Shown here in pieces: positions 24,984 through 31,997 of a stretch of 36,220 bases of DNA. The DNA comes from CAYSCS01 sp964429695 (GTDB taxonomy: Bacteria; Acidobacteriota; Aminicenantia; Aminicenantales; Aminicenantaceae), in assembly GCA_964429695.1 (NCBI GenBank), contig CAYSCS010000010.1, positions 1 through 36,220 on the forward strand, given 5' to 3'. Within the stretch, counting starts at the first letter, position 1; each line of letters opens with the position of its first letter. The translations under genes were made by a program, and so were the position numbers. Under the pieces are notes generated by a model. The model made no database searches, was not told where the DNA came from, and saw nothing but the letters and a program-made list of their open reading frames with translations.

Positions 24984-25154
24984 TCACCCTGTCGAAACGC
25001 AACCCGGTTTTGTCTTTATCTTGAAAGAATCAGGATTTTTTTTCATAGTTTCTAAGATCTGAAATCCCTGATGACTGAGACGTTGCTCGATCTCGTGATA
25101 GAATTCTCTCTCATCTTTGAATCTAAGAACCCTCTCCTTAGAATCTGTTTCCAC
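24984..25154 (-). CDS. small protein of unknown function (56 aa) upstream of the HD-GYP gene
   Basis: An open frame of 56 codons starting GTG at 25154 and ending TGA at 24984. GGAGAG lies eight bases before the GTG, a well-spaced ribosome binding site, and an in-frame stop lies just further upstream. The product is hydrophilic and probably folded: it begins METDSKERVLRFKDEREFYH, continues with an amphipathic helix (EIEQRLSHQGFQILETM) and ends in KPGCVSTG with a single cysteine. It has no signal peptide or membrane helix. I do not recognise the family. The 78-base gap to the HD-GYP gene suggests possible co-transcription. The codon pattern looks real, but its size leaves doubt. Confidence 0.5.
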   Translation of the reverse strand: METDSKERVLRFKDEREFYHEIEQRLSHQGFQILETMKKNPDSFKIKTKPGCVSTG

Positions 25155-25288
25155 TTTTGCTACTCTCCATCAATTAGCTTTCATCTGACATTGAGTTAGT
25201 CGTGAATGCTAAAGGAAAATTGAAAAATCATCACAGAAATTTTAAAAAGATTCAAAACACAAATTTTTCTCCATTTTTACCATGTCTC

Positions 25289-25317
25289 TTTACATCCCTC
25301 TCTCTCTTTTTTATAAT
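25289..25317 (+). promoter_or_regulatory. sigma70-type promoter of the lipoprotein gene
   Basis: TTTACA (25289-25294), a 17-base spacer, and a perfect TATAAT (25312-25317). The predicted leader is about 33 bases and contains AGGAGG four bases before the ATG at 25357. This also rules out the in-frame ATG at 25282, which lies upstream of the transcription start. Confidence 0.75.
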
Positions 25318-25356
25318 ACGTCCAAGTTTATAGAGTATGCTAATCAAGGAGGAGAA

Positions 25357-26220
25357 ATGAAAAAAAATTCGATAGCCCTTCTGACCATGACCCTCTTAGT
25401 TATTACTTTCCACTGTAAGAAGGAAGCCCCTCTCAAAGGCTTATCTTTAGAAGTGACCTTCTCTGAGCCTAATCTCTCTGACAACTTGATTACAGATATT
25501 CAGTATCGCTGGAAGACAAGCGGAGAATTCATGAAACTAAGCCAGGATTATAAGGTTTTTGTCCAATTCTGGCATAAAGACAATCTCATTCTAAGCGACG
25601 ACCACATGCCTGAACCTTCCACGAGCCAATGGGAACCAAATAAAGAATATTCATATTCAAGAAAAATATACATCCCCCAATTCATAGATGAGTTTGACCC
25701 GGAGTTTAAAGGTGAAGAACTGGTGAAGTTATCTATTGGATTCACTTCCCCTTTCGATAAGACAGGGAAACCCGTGGTCCAGGTGCTGGAACAAAAATTA
25801 AGAGTCTCCCCTCCTCCCCTTGATACACCAGAAATTATCTATGAAGATGGATGGTACAATCTGGAAATAGACCCCCAAGCCTATCTCAAACAATGGAGAT
25901 GGACGATGAAGGAAGCAAAGTGTATCATAGATAATCCAAAGAAGGATGCGCTTTTGGTCATCAAAGGTGGGGTTAATCTCGAAGCCCTTGATGAACAGAA
26001 AATCATCTTCAAAATAAATGATATGATTCTGGATGAATTCATTCCTGAAGAAAGTTACTTTGAGAAGTCTTACAACATAAAAAAGGAAATGCTTGGAGAA
26101 GATGAAGAATTCATTCTTTACATCTCCACCGATAAGACCTTTATCCCGGCCAAGGTTATCCCCAATTCAAAGGATGAGAGAGAACTAGGGGTCCAGATTT
26201 CGTTCATCTATTTTAGATGA
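25357..26220 (+). CDS. probable lipoprotein of unknown function
   Basis: A 287-residue exported protein. The start is set by AAGGAGGAG and the promoter just upstream. Residues 1-19 form a short basic-hydrophobic signal (MKKNSIALLTMTLLVITFHC), with Cys20 as probable lipidation site; the residues before it (TFH) are not a standard lipobox, so this is likely but not certain. The mature part is mostly beta-strand. A segment near 64-100 (YKVFVQFWHKDNLILSDDHM, then Pro-rich and WEPNKEYSYSRKI) resembles beta-sandwich domains in which a stated quantity is carried with a movement term, but I cannot name a family. It is monocistronic, with a hairpin after the stop and the convergent 26261 gene beyond. 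Confidence 0.72.
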   Translation: MKKNSIALLTMTLLVITFHCKKEAPLKGLSLEVTFSEPNLSDNLITDIQYRWKTSGEFMKLSQDYKVFVQFWHKDNLILSDDHMPEPSTSQWEPNKEYSYSRKIYIPQFIDEFDPEFKGEELVKLSIGFTSPFDKTGKPVVQVLEQKLRVSPPPLDTPEIIYEDGWYNLEIDPQAYLKQWRWTMKEAKCIIDNPKKDALLVIKGGVNLEALDEQKIIFKINDMILDEFIPEESYFEKSYNIKKEMLGEDEEFILYISTDKTFIPAKVIPNSKDERELGVQISFIYFR

Positions 26221-26248
26221 GGGGAAAGTCCTTTTTATCTCTGTGCTC

Positions 26249-26269
26249 AATCTAGAAAATTTAGATTTT
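26249..26269 (+). terminator. hairpin between two convergent genes
   Basis: AATCTA (26249-26254) and TAGATT (26262-26267) form a 6-bp stem with a seven-base loop, followed on the plus strand by TTGGTTTT. It lies just after the lipoprotein stop and reaches into the end of the convergent gene. It is a weak terminator candidate. Confidence 0.35.
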
Positions 26270-26788
26270 GGTTTTCTTCCCTGTTCTTTCAAGTTCACCC
26301 CTTGCCTTCTCCTCTTCTTCAAGAGCCTTTTGAAGTTTCTCGAAAGTGTCGTTAATTTCCCTCTGAATACTGTCTCTTGAGGTCATATCGTCCATGCTAT
26401 AAAATTCCTGCCAGAGTGAGTTCAATTTCACCGTTAAGAGCTCAGCATACTCTTTCGCCCTTCTCCATTTTTCTTCAACATCCTCTTTCACTTTGAGAGG
26501 TTCTGTCTTCTCCATGGCTTCTTGAGCTCCATAGGGTGATTGAGTTTCCCAGGATTCTCCAGGATACTCCTCACTTTTTTCACTTAGGAGTATTATCTCT
26601 TGAGGAGCCACGGCAGAGGTCTTTTTGATTTGAGCAAGATGAGCATTAGTGATGACTTCACTCTTTTTAGTAAGCTTTGCTCTCCTCTCTTTTTCTCTTT
26701 TGGCTAGCTCAGCCAGGGACTGGGAGAAAGCGAGTGAGGAGAGAAAAAGAAAACCAAAGAAAAAAGCAACGCCTCTTTTTGCTTTCAT
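26261..26788 (-). CDS. exported coiled-coil protein of unknown function
   Basis: A 175-residue protein. The ATG at 26788 is chosen over one 14 codons earlier because it gives a clean signal peptide (MKAKRGVAFFFGFLFLSSLA, cut near FSQ). Directly after the cut it reads SLAELAKREKERRAKL and then a SEVITNAHL-like phrase. Small exported proteins with this arrangement are, as I recall, frequent in Acidobacteria and relatives; their function is unknown. The C-terminal third (about 110-170) is a charged coiled coil rich in Glu and Arg/Lys. It begins 31 bases after comEC and may share its transcript. Confidence 0.7.
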   Translation of the reverse strand: MKAKRGVAFFFGFLFLSSLAFSQSLAELAKREKERRAKLTKKSEVITNAHLAQIKKTSAVAPQEIILLSEKSEEYPGESWETQSPYGAQEAMEKTEPLKVKEDVEEKWRRAKEYAELLTVKLNSLWQEFYSMDDMTSRDSIQREINDTFEKLQKALEEEEKARGELERTGKKTKI

Positions 26789-26819
26789 ATTTAAAATATA
26801 GAATAGCATGCTTGAGATG

Positions 26820-29204
26820 TCAATTTGCATCTGGTTTTACTGCAGTCTTAATTCTTAGGGTTGTCCCGTCCGAACTCATCTCTACCGCCCCATGGATATC
26901 CGTCCGATAAATCCTAGTTCCTATTTGTTGATATCTCTTGATTGTCTCAAAATCAGGCAAGCCGTATATATTTCCTTCTCCAACCTGGATTACCACAATT
27001 TCCGGCAATACCCGCTTTAAAAACTCTCCAGAGCTTGAAGTTTTGCTTCCATGATGAGGAGCTTTGAGAATGCGGCTCTTTAGATTTTGGTTTTCCTTGA
27101 TGATCTTCATTTCTGACTCCTCCCCAATATCGCCGGTAAAAAGGAAGGTGTAATTCTCAAAGGACATCCTCAGCACAAGAGAGTCCTCATTGGATACAGG
27201 TCGATTCTGAAATTCTTTTTTCTCCGGGTGGAAAGCTTCTATTTTTACCTTTCCCACCCGATGTTCCTTCCCCTTGTACATTTTTTTCCTTGGGCAAGAG
27301 AGAGGAAGAAGCTTCATCAACTCTGAATAAACTTCATTTTGATAAGGAGTCAAAGCATCCCAATACTCTTTAATCTTAAAATTTCTGGCAATTGCTATCA
27401 AGCCATTAAGGTGGTCAGGATGAGCATGAGTGAGCACAAGATAATCAATTCTCTTTATACCCTTATCCCAAAGAACAGGAGAAACAATCTTTTCTCCCAC
27501 ATCGAAACCACCTTCTCTCAAACCTCCACCATCTATAAGCATCTTTTTCTTTCCCGGAAATTCAATGAGAATAGAATCTCCCTGACCTACATCGATGAAG
27601 GTCACTTTGAGGTCTTTGGTTGAGGGAGAAAAAGGATAAACTATAATGAGGAAAAAAGTAACAAGAAAGCCTCCTAAGAGAATCATTTTTAGCTTCCTTA
27701 TTTTGGGAGGAAGAAGAAGGAGCAAAAGAAAGAGAAAATAACCTATAACTGTAAGAAGATGGGGGGTGGGAATTCGATATGAAAAAAAAGAACTTATATT
27801 TGCAAACTCGGTAGTCTTGAGGAAGATGTCGATTAAAAACTTTATGCCTAAGGCAAATTTGCTCGCCAAGTAGAATTTTATAAAAGAGAGACACAAGAAA
27901 ATATATCCTGCAGCCATTATTACCCCCATAAGGGGGATTCCTGCATAGTTCAAGATTAGGGAAGAAAAGGTAATGCGATTGAAAGAAAGGGCAAGAAAGG
28001 GAAGGGTTGAAACCTGAGCCGCAACAGAAATGGCGAAGAGCTCACTGATGCGTAAGGGAAGCCTTGGAAGATATTTCATGATTGCGGGGTAGAAAAGGAT
28101 GATAGAGAGAGTAGCGACAAATGTAAGTTGGAAACCAAGACTGAAGAGGTTAAAGGGATTTGCCAGGAGAATAAAAAAGGCACTCAAAGAAACAGTGTTA
28201 ATGAGATTAACATCACAAGAGACAAGCTTACTCAGGAGAAAGGCTAAGGCCATTATTGTTGCCCTGAGAACTGAAGGCCTTCCCTCAACGAGCAGGGCAT
28301 AAAACATGAGCATTATCATCAAGAGAAGATAGGACGGTCGTTCTCTCACTCCAAAAAACTTCAAGAACGAAAAGACTAAGAAGGAAATAATGGCAATATG
28401 GGCTCCAGAAATGGCAAATAAATGGTAAAGCCCAGATTTCTGGAGGGTATAGGTTACCCTTTCTTCGAGTCTTCCCCTCTCACCCAGAATGAGCGCCTCG
28501 AGAATGGCGCCTTGAGGAGTGAGAAACTTATTTTCTCCAGACCCAAAGTGAAGTTCAATTTTCTCTTCTAGATAATGACGAATTTGTGAGATGAGGCGCA
28601 GTAGAGAGAAGGGTCTACCAGAGGAGATTTTAGTAACAAGTAAAGAGCTCTTGGTGAAAGCTCGTCGATGAATTTTTTCTTCCTTTAGATACTCATCGAG
28701 AGAGAAACGATTAAAGTTTTTAAACCCTTTTTGAGAAAGAATCCGGGCTGAGACCTTAAGCCTGTCTCCCACAAAAAAATTAGGCTTCAACCCCGGCTCA
28801 GAACATAACACCGTAATCTTAAGATTTCCTTCTATACTCTCTTCCTTATTCTTATAGGAAACCTTTTTTACCCTGAGGTAGAGATAATATCTGTTCTGGC
28901 CTCTCCCTGGTGAACGGTAAAGATCACCGTAAAAATCCACATATTCCTGATGCGTAAATTTGTGCAAAGAGTTTTCTCTGTATTTAAATTCCTCATAAGA
29001 GTGAAGCCCGCTTCCCAGGAAAAATGAACAAATAAGGATAAAAACAAAGGAAATTTTCTCCTTTTTAAAAAGAAAAAAGACCCAAGAAATCGAACAGAAA
29101 AGGAAGAGGGCAAATGCCTGGAAAATGAGGGGAAGCGAGATATATCTAGAAAAGAGTATTCCACAGGAAAGAGGAATAACCAGGAAAAGAAAAGGAAAAG
29201 CCAT
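26820..29204 (-). CDS. comEC: ComEC/Rec2 family DNA-uptake channel protein
   Basis: A 794-residue protein for taking single-stranded DNA across the inner membrane. It has all three parts. An N-terminal OB-like DUF4131 region with early membrane helices comes first. A competence domain of many helices follows (about 200-520, containing GLYHLFAISGAHIAIISF). Last is a C-terminal metallo-beta-lactamase-like domain (from about 533: FIDVGQGDSILIEF, LTHAHPDHLNG near 585-600, FTGDI and APHHGSKTSS). All metal-ligand motifs are present. ATG 29204 is taken as start; a TTG nine codons earlier precedes the AAGGAG and is less likely. Translation initiation is unclear because that AAGGAG is 17 bases away and in a hairpin. 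No other competence genes are here. Confidence 0.92.
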   Translation of the reverse strand: MAFPFLFLVIPLSCGILFSRYISLPLIFQAFALFLFCSISWVFFLFKKEKISFVFILICSFFLGSGLHSYEEFKYRENSLHKFTHQEYVDFYGDLYRSPGRGQNRYYLYLRVKKVSYKNKEESIEGNLKITVLCSEPGLKPNFFVGDRLKVSARILSQKGFKNFNRFSLDEYLKEEKIHRRAFTKSSLLVTKISSGRPFSLLRLISQIRHYLEEKIELHFGSGENKFLTPQGAILEALILGERGRLEERVTYTLQKSGLYHLFAISGAHIAIISFLVFSFLKFFGVRERPSYLLLMIMLMFYALLVEGRPSVLRATIMALAFLLSKLVSCDVNLINTVSLSAFFILLANPFNLFSLGFQLTFVATLSIILFYPAIMKYLPRLPLRISELFAISVAAQVSTLPFLALSFNRITFSSLILNYAGIPLMGVIMAAGYIFLCLSFIKFYLASKFALGIKFLIDIFLKTTEFANISSFFSYRIPTPHLLTVIGYFLFLLLLLLPPKIRKLKMILLGGFLVTFFLIIVYPFSPSTKDLKVTFIDVGQGDSILIEFPGKKKMLIDGGGLREGGFDVGEKIVSPVLWDKGIKRIDYLVLTHAHPDHLNGLIAIARNFKIKEYWDALTPYQNEVYSELMKLLPLSCPRKKMYKGKEHRVGKVKIEAFHPEKKEFQNRPVSNEDSLVLRMSFENYTFLFTGDIGEESEMKIIKENQNLKSRILKAPHHGSKTSSSGEFLKRVLPEIVVIQVGEGNIYGLPDFETIKRYQQIGTRIYRTDIHGAVEMSSDGTTLRIKTAVKPDAN

Positions 29205-29212
29205 TTTACTTA

Positions 29213-29228
29213 AAAGGAACTCTCCTTT
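29213..29228 (-). promoter_or_regulatory. hairpin covering the comEC ribosome-binding region
   Basis: On the minus strand AAAGGA (29228-29223), loop GAGT, TCCTTT (29218-29213): a perfect 6-bp stem that pairs the only purine-rich AAGGA before comEC. If it forms it would block that site or bring it nearer the ATG. Confidence 0.3.
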
Positions 29229-29231
29229 CAA

Positions 29232-29540
29232 AAGTGCGCTGAAATTTAAGTAGGATTAAAAAAAAACCACTCATTACATTTAATCCTAAAGAGATGCGCC
29301 TCTCATTGGCATTAAAAACTTACCGAGTGAAAAAAGTAAGGATTTTCCTTTCCACCTAAATTTTGAGAAAAAATTGAAATTTTTCCCTAAAAAATTAGGT
29401 AAATAATTCCCTAACAATCCACCTTTCAAACCCTCGATGTTTTTCTTCTCGTTGAGCTTAATCAAAGTTTGTAACCTCACTTATTTAATTTTAAATTGTA
29501 GAGAGTCATAAAAAGAGAGACTTGTTTCTGGCCGTGGAGT
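29232..29540. other. AT-rich gap upstream of comEC
   Basis: About 310 bases. It holds a 10-bp inverted repeat (29251-29288) and a weakly supported 64-codon open frame on the minus strand (29480-29286, GTG start, no ribosome binding site) that I do not call as a gene. No clear sigma70 promoter for comEC was found. Confidence 0.4.
29251..29288. repeat. 10-bp inverted repeat upstream of comEC
   Basis: TAGGATTAAA (29251-29260) and TTTAATCCTA (29279-29288) are perfect inverted copies 18 bases apart, about 28 bases centre to centre. The spacing could suit an operator for a dimeric regulator, or a hairpin with a T-rich loop on the minus strand. It lies 46-84 bases upstream of the comEC start. Confidence 0.4.
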
Positions 29541-29615
29541 CTATAAAGATCTTCTCCTTCCCCTAATTTCATTTCTAATCAAGAGACGGATTCTTTCTTT
29601 AAGATTATCATTCAA
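29541..29615 (-). CDS. possible small basic peptide gene (24 aa)
   Basis: A TTG start at 29615 lies about ten bases after GAGGAGG, immediately downstream of the 29631 gene. The product is a 24-residue amphipathic, strongly basic helix with the sequence LKERIRLLIRNEIRGRRRSL at its end. The good ribosome binding site and helix-like pattern argue for it; the tiny size argues against. It may be coupled to the preceding gene. Confidence 0.25.
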   Translation of the reverse strand: MNDNLKERIRLLIRNEIRGRRRSL

Positions 29616-29630
29616 GAAAGCACCCCCTCC

Positions 29631-30068
29631 TCAAGGATTACTTTTCCAAGAGAGGAAATTATCTGACACCCCTCTCCTCACCTTAAGAGCCTCCTCTCTC
29701 AGGAAGTCAATGAGTGAGGTAACGATTAATAAAATTTCAATGAAAACCAAAGAAAAAATTATCACAGTCTCAATCCTTGGATAAACACTTTTCCTCTCCC
29801 CAAGACTCTTATCTGGGAGATAAATCCTAATGCACATAGAATTTAAGGCTCTTTGAACTTGGTCCTCTTCCTTTTGGGGAAAGGGTTTCTTCCTAGAGTG
29901 AAGGATTAATTCATCCTTTCCTTTAATCCTTTCTCTAAGATAATTCAAAACAAGATTCGTAGCTTGGGCTAAGGAGAGAGAAAGAGCAGGGTCTAAAGCC
30001 TCAATCACTCCTGAATTAAGAGGCCTGAATTGAACTTCTTTCGTTTTCTGAAGGGGTAAGGATTTCAT
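29631..30068 (-). CDS. hypothetical protein with one C-terminal membrane helix
   Basis: A 145-residue protein not matching any family I know. The ATG at 30068 has GGTGA four bases upstream. The first 95 residues are soluble and include a helix ALDPALSLSLAQATNLVLNY and a Lys-rich patch. One membrane helix follows (ETVIIFSLVFIEILLIVTSL, about 99-118), then a short charged tail. There is no signal peptide, so the orientation is N-in with a soluble N-terminal domain. Neighbours: comEC and the mutase lie on the same strand but far off. Confidence 0.55.
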   Translation of the reverse strand: MKSLPLQKTKEVQFRPLNSGVIEALDPALSLSLAQATNLVLNYLRERIKGKDELILHSRKKPFPQKEEDQVQRALNSMCIRIYLPDKSLGERKSVYPRIETVIIFSLVFIEILLIVTSLIDFLREEALKVRRGVSDNFLSWKSNP

Positions 30069-30226
30069 CTTTCACCAGGCCTAAAATTTATACATCTTCT
30101 ACAATAGGAACAAAACTCCTCTCCCTCAAGCTTTCTCTTTACTTCAAGTCTCAAAACTATAAGCATTGACTTTTTTTGAATCTCAAATCCTCTTTTATTT
30201 ATTATTTAAGAATAATTTTTTCAATT
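30069..30226. other. AT-rich intergenic gap
   Basis: The 317-base gap between the 29631 gene and the mutase holds the candidate promoter at 30087-30115, the possible small ORF at 30227-30325, and a terminator hairpin. Nothing else is recognised in this part. Confidence 0.4.
30087..30115 (-). promoter_or_regulatory. candidate promoter of the 29631 gene
   Basis: On the minus strand TTTTGT (30115-30110), a 17-base spacer and TATAAA (30092-30087). The -35 matches only three bases; the -10 is good. It would give a leader of about 12 bases including GGTGA. Confidence 0.3.
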
Positions 30227-30325
30227 TTATTTTTCTAAGAAAATCACATCTCGCCAAAGGCCATGAAGAAGATTAAGAAATAGATAAAAGGAAAAATTGG
30301 AGAGAAACTTTTCCTTTTTTCCCAT
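30227..30325 (-). CDS. doubtful small ORF (32 aa) after the mutase
   Basis: An ATG at 30325 lies five to six bases after GGGGTGAT, a reasonable ribosome binding site. The 32-residue product is aromatic and hydrophobic in the middle (FLSNFSFYLFLNLLHGLWRD). The frame spans the terminator-like hairpin at 30286-30318, so one of the two readings is probably wrong. Kept at low confidence. Confidence 0.18.
   Translation of the reverse strand: MGKKEKFLSNFSFYLFLNLLHGLWRDVIFLEK
30286..30318 (-). terminator. hairpin terminator after the enolase-mutase unit
   Basis: AAAAGGAAAA (30286-30295) and TTTTCCTTTT (30309-30318) are a perfect 10-bp inverted repeat with a 13-base loop. On the minus strand it lies 67 bases past the mutase stop, and its 3' arm supplies the T-rich tract. 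The stem is A/T-dominated with a central GG/CC. Confidence 0.45.
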
Positions 30326-30385
30326 ATAATATCACCCCGAGAGCGATAACATTGAACCCATCAATCTAATTTCTAATTTAAACCA

Positions 30386-31987
30386 CTACCAGTTGATCTG
30401 TTCAGTGTAAACCCCAAATTCATCTTTCAAGACAGAGGTAACCTCACCCAAAGTTGCTTTCTCTTTTACTGCTTCTATGATGGGTGGAATGATGTTCCTT
30501 CCTTCAATTACAGCACTTCTTAAGGACTCCAAAGTCTTTACCACTTTTTGCTGAGACCTTTTCTTTCTAAGAAGGCGAAGCTTCTCTTTTTGCTCTTCTT
30601 CCAATTCTGGAGGTGGATGATAAAGCTCGAAATGAAGCCTTTCCTCCTTGTCTATGTATTCGTTAAGACCTACGATAATCTGTTCCTTTTCTTCAATTTT
30701 TCTTTGAAATTCATAGGCACTTTCTTGAATTTCTCGCTGGATGAATCCTCCCTCTATTGCCTCGAGCATCCCTCCCATGTTCTCAATTTTGTGAAGATAT
30801 TCTTCCACTCTCTTTTCGATTTCGTTCGTCAGGCTTTCTACAAAATAGGACCCTCCTAAGGGGTCAATTGTATCTGGAATACCAGTTTCTTGCGCCAGGA
30901 TTTGCTGAGTCCGTAGGGCTATCTGAACCGATTGCTCGCTGGGAAGAGCGAGTGCCTCATCCCTTGAATTTGTATGGAGGGATTGTGTCCCACCTAAGAC
31001 TGCAGCTAACGCTTGAAGAGTAACTCTGATTACGTTGTTCTCTGGTTGCTGGGCAACAAGGGTCACACCGCTTGTCTGGGTATGAAATCTCAGCTTCCAA
31101 GAATCTGGATTTTTTGCCTGGAATTTGTGTTTCATAATCTTGGCCCAAAGGCGTCTTGCTGCACGAAATTTGGCGATTTCTTCGAAAAAATGATTGTGAG
31201 CCGCAAAGAAAAATGACAATCTGGGAGTAAAGGAATCAACCTCAAGACCAGCATTTATTGCTGTTTCGATGTAGGCTATGGCATTTGCAAGGGTGAAGGC
31301 TAATTCTTGAACAGCAGTCGCACCCGCCTCTCTAATATGATATCCGCTGATGCTCATGGTGTTGAAACGAGGAACATTATCCTTGCAGAAGGCGAGTATA
31401 TCCGCCACTAGCTTGAGTGAAGCTCTGGGCGGAAAGATGTAAGTACCTCTGGCAATATATTCCTTAAGGGGATCATTCTGAAGAGTACCAGTAAGCCTGT
31501 CCCATGAAACCCCATTCTTCTCTGCAACGGCAAGAAACATGCCGAGAATAATGGCTGCCGTGGAGTTTATGGTCATCGAGACACTCACTTTGTCCAGAGG
31601 GATACCGGCAAACAGAAGCTCCATATCTTCAACAGAATCTATGGCAACTCCCACTCTCCCTACCTCCCCTTCAGAAAGCGGATGGTCTGAATCGAGTCCT
31701 AGTTGAGTAGGAAGGTCAAAAGCGACGCTCAATCCAGTCTGCCCTTGGGAGAGAAGGTAGTGATATCTTCTGTTGGATTCTTGTGCCGTTCCAAAACCTG
31801 CATACTGGCGCATGGTCCATAGCTTTTGCCTGTACATGGTAGGGTAAACACCCCTCGTGAAGGGGTAACTTCCTGGCTTTCCAAGTTCTCGGGAAGGGTC
31901 GAAAGAAAGAAGGTCTTCTTGGGTATAGAGTTCCTTTATTTCTATTCCTGAGGATGTTGTAAATTTTCTTTTTTTTTCTTGATTCAT
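30386..31987 (-). CDS. methylmalonyl-CoA mutase, large (substrate-binding) subunit
   Basis: A 533-residue TIM-barrel subunit of an adenosylcobalamin-dependent acyl-CoA mutase, probably interconverting (R)-methylmalonyl-CoA and succinyl-CoA. Marks from the chosen ATG (31987): GVYPTMY with Tyr48, QYAGFGTAQESNRRYHYLL, Arg180 in EYIARGTYIFPP, and His217 in SISGYHIREAGATA. The B12-binding domain (DxHxxG) is not on this chain, nor in the window, so it must be a separate gene, as in archaea and many anaerobes. The frame stays open upstream into enolase, but the ATG ten bases after the enolase stop fits best. The substrate could be another branched acyl-CoA; Tyr48 and Arg180 favour methylmalonyl. Confidence 0.9.
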   Translation of the reverse strand: MNQEKKRKFTTSSGIEIKELYTQEDLLSFDPSRELGKPGSYPFTRGVYPTMYRQKLWTMRQYAGFGTAQESNRRYHYLLSQGQTGLSVAFDLPTQLGLDSDHPLSEGEVGRVGVAIDSVEDMELLFAGIPLDKVSVSMTINSTAAIILGMFLAVAEKNGVSWDRLTGTLQNDPLKEYIARGTYIFPPRASLKLVADILAFCKDNVPRFNTMSISGYHIREAGATAVQELAFTLANAIAYIETAINAGLEVDSFTPRLSFFFAAHNHFFEEIAKFRAARRLWAKIMKHKFQAKNPDSWKLRFHTQTSGVTLVAQQPENNVIRVTLQALAAVLGGTQSLHTNSRDEALALPSEQSVQIALRTQQILAQETGIPDTIDPLGGSYFVESLTNEIEKRVEEYLHKIENMGGMLEAIEGGFIQREIQESAYEFQRKIEEKEQIIVGLNEYIDKEERLHFELYHPPPELEEEQKEKLRLLRKKRSQQKVVKTLESLRSAVIEGRNIIPPIIEAVKEKATLGEVTSVLKDEFGVYTEQINW

Positions 31988-31997
31988 TTCCAATCGC

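Noticed and set aside
24852..25055. 67-codon plus-strand ORF over the HD-GYP start
   Set aside because: It runs antisense to the HD-GYP N-terminus and the better supported 56-codon gene, with no ribosome binding site.
25282..25356. Upstream ATG of the lipoprotein frame
   Set aside because: It lies before the predicted transcription start and would bury the signal peptide; AGGAGG supports ATG 25357.
29286..29480. 64-codon minus-strand ORF before comEC
   Set aside because: Low-complexity Phe/Lys/Gly-rich product, GTG start with no ribosome binding site, and overlap with the inverted repeat region.
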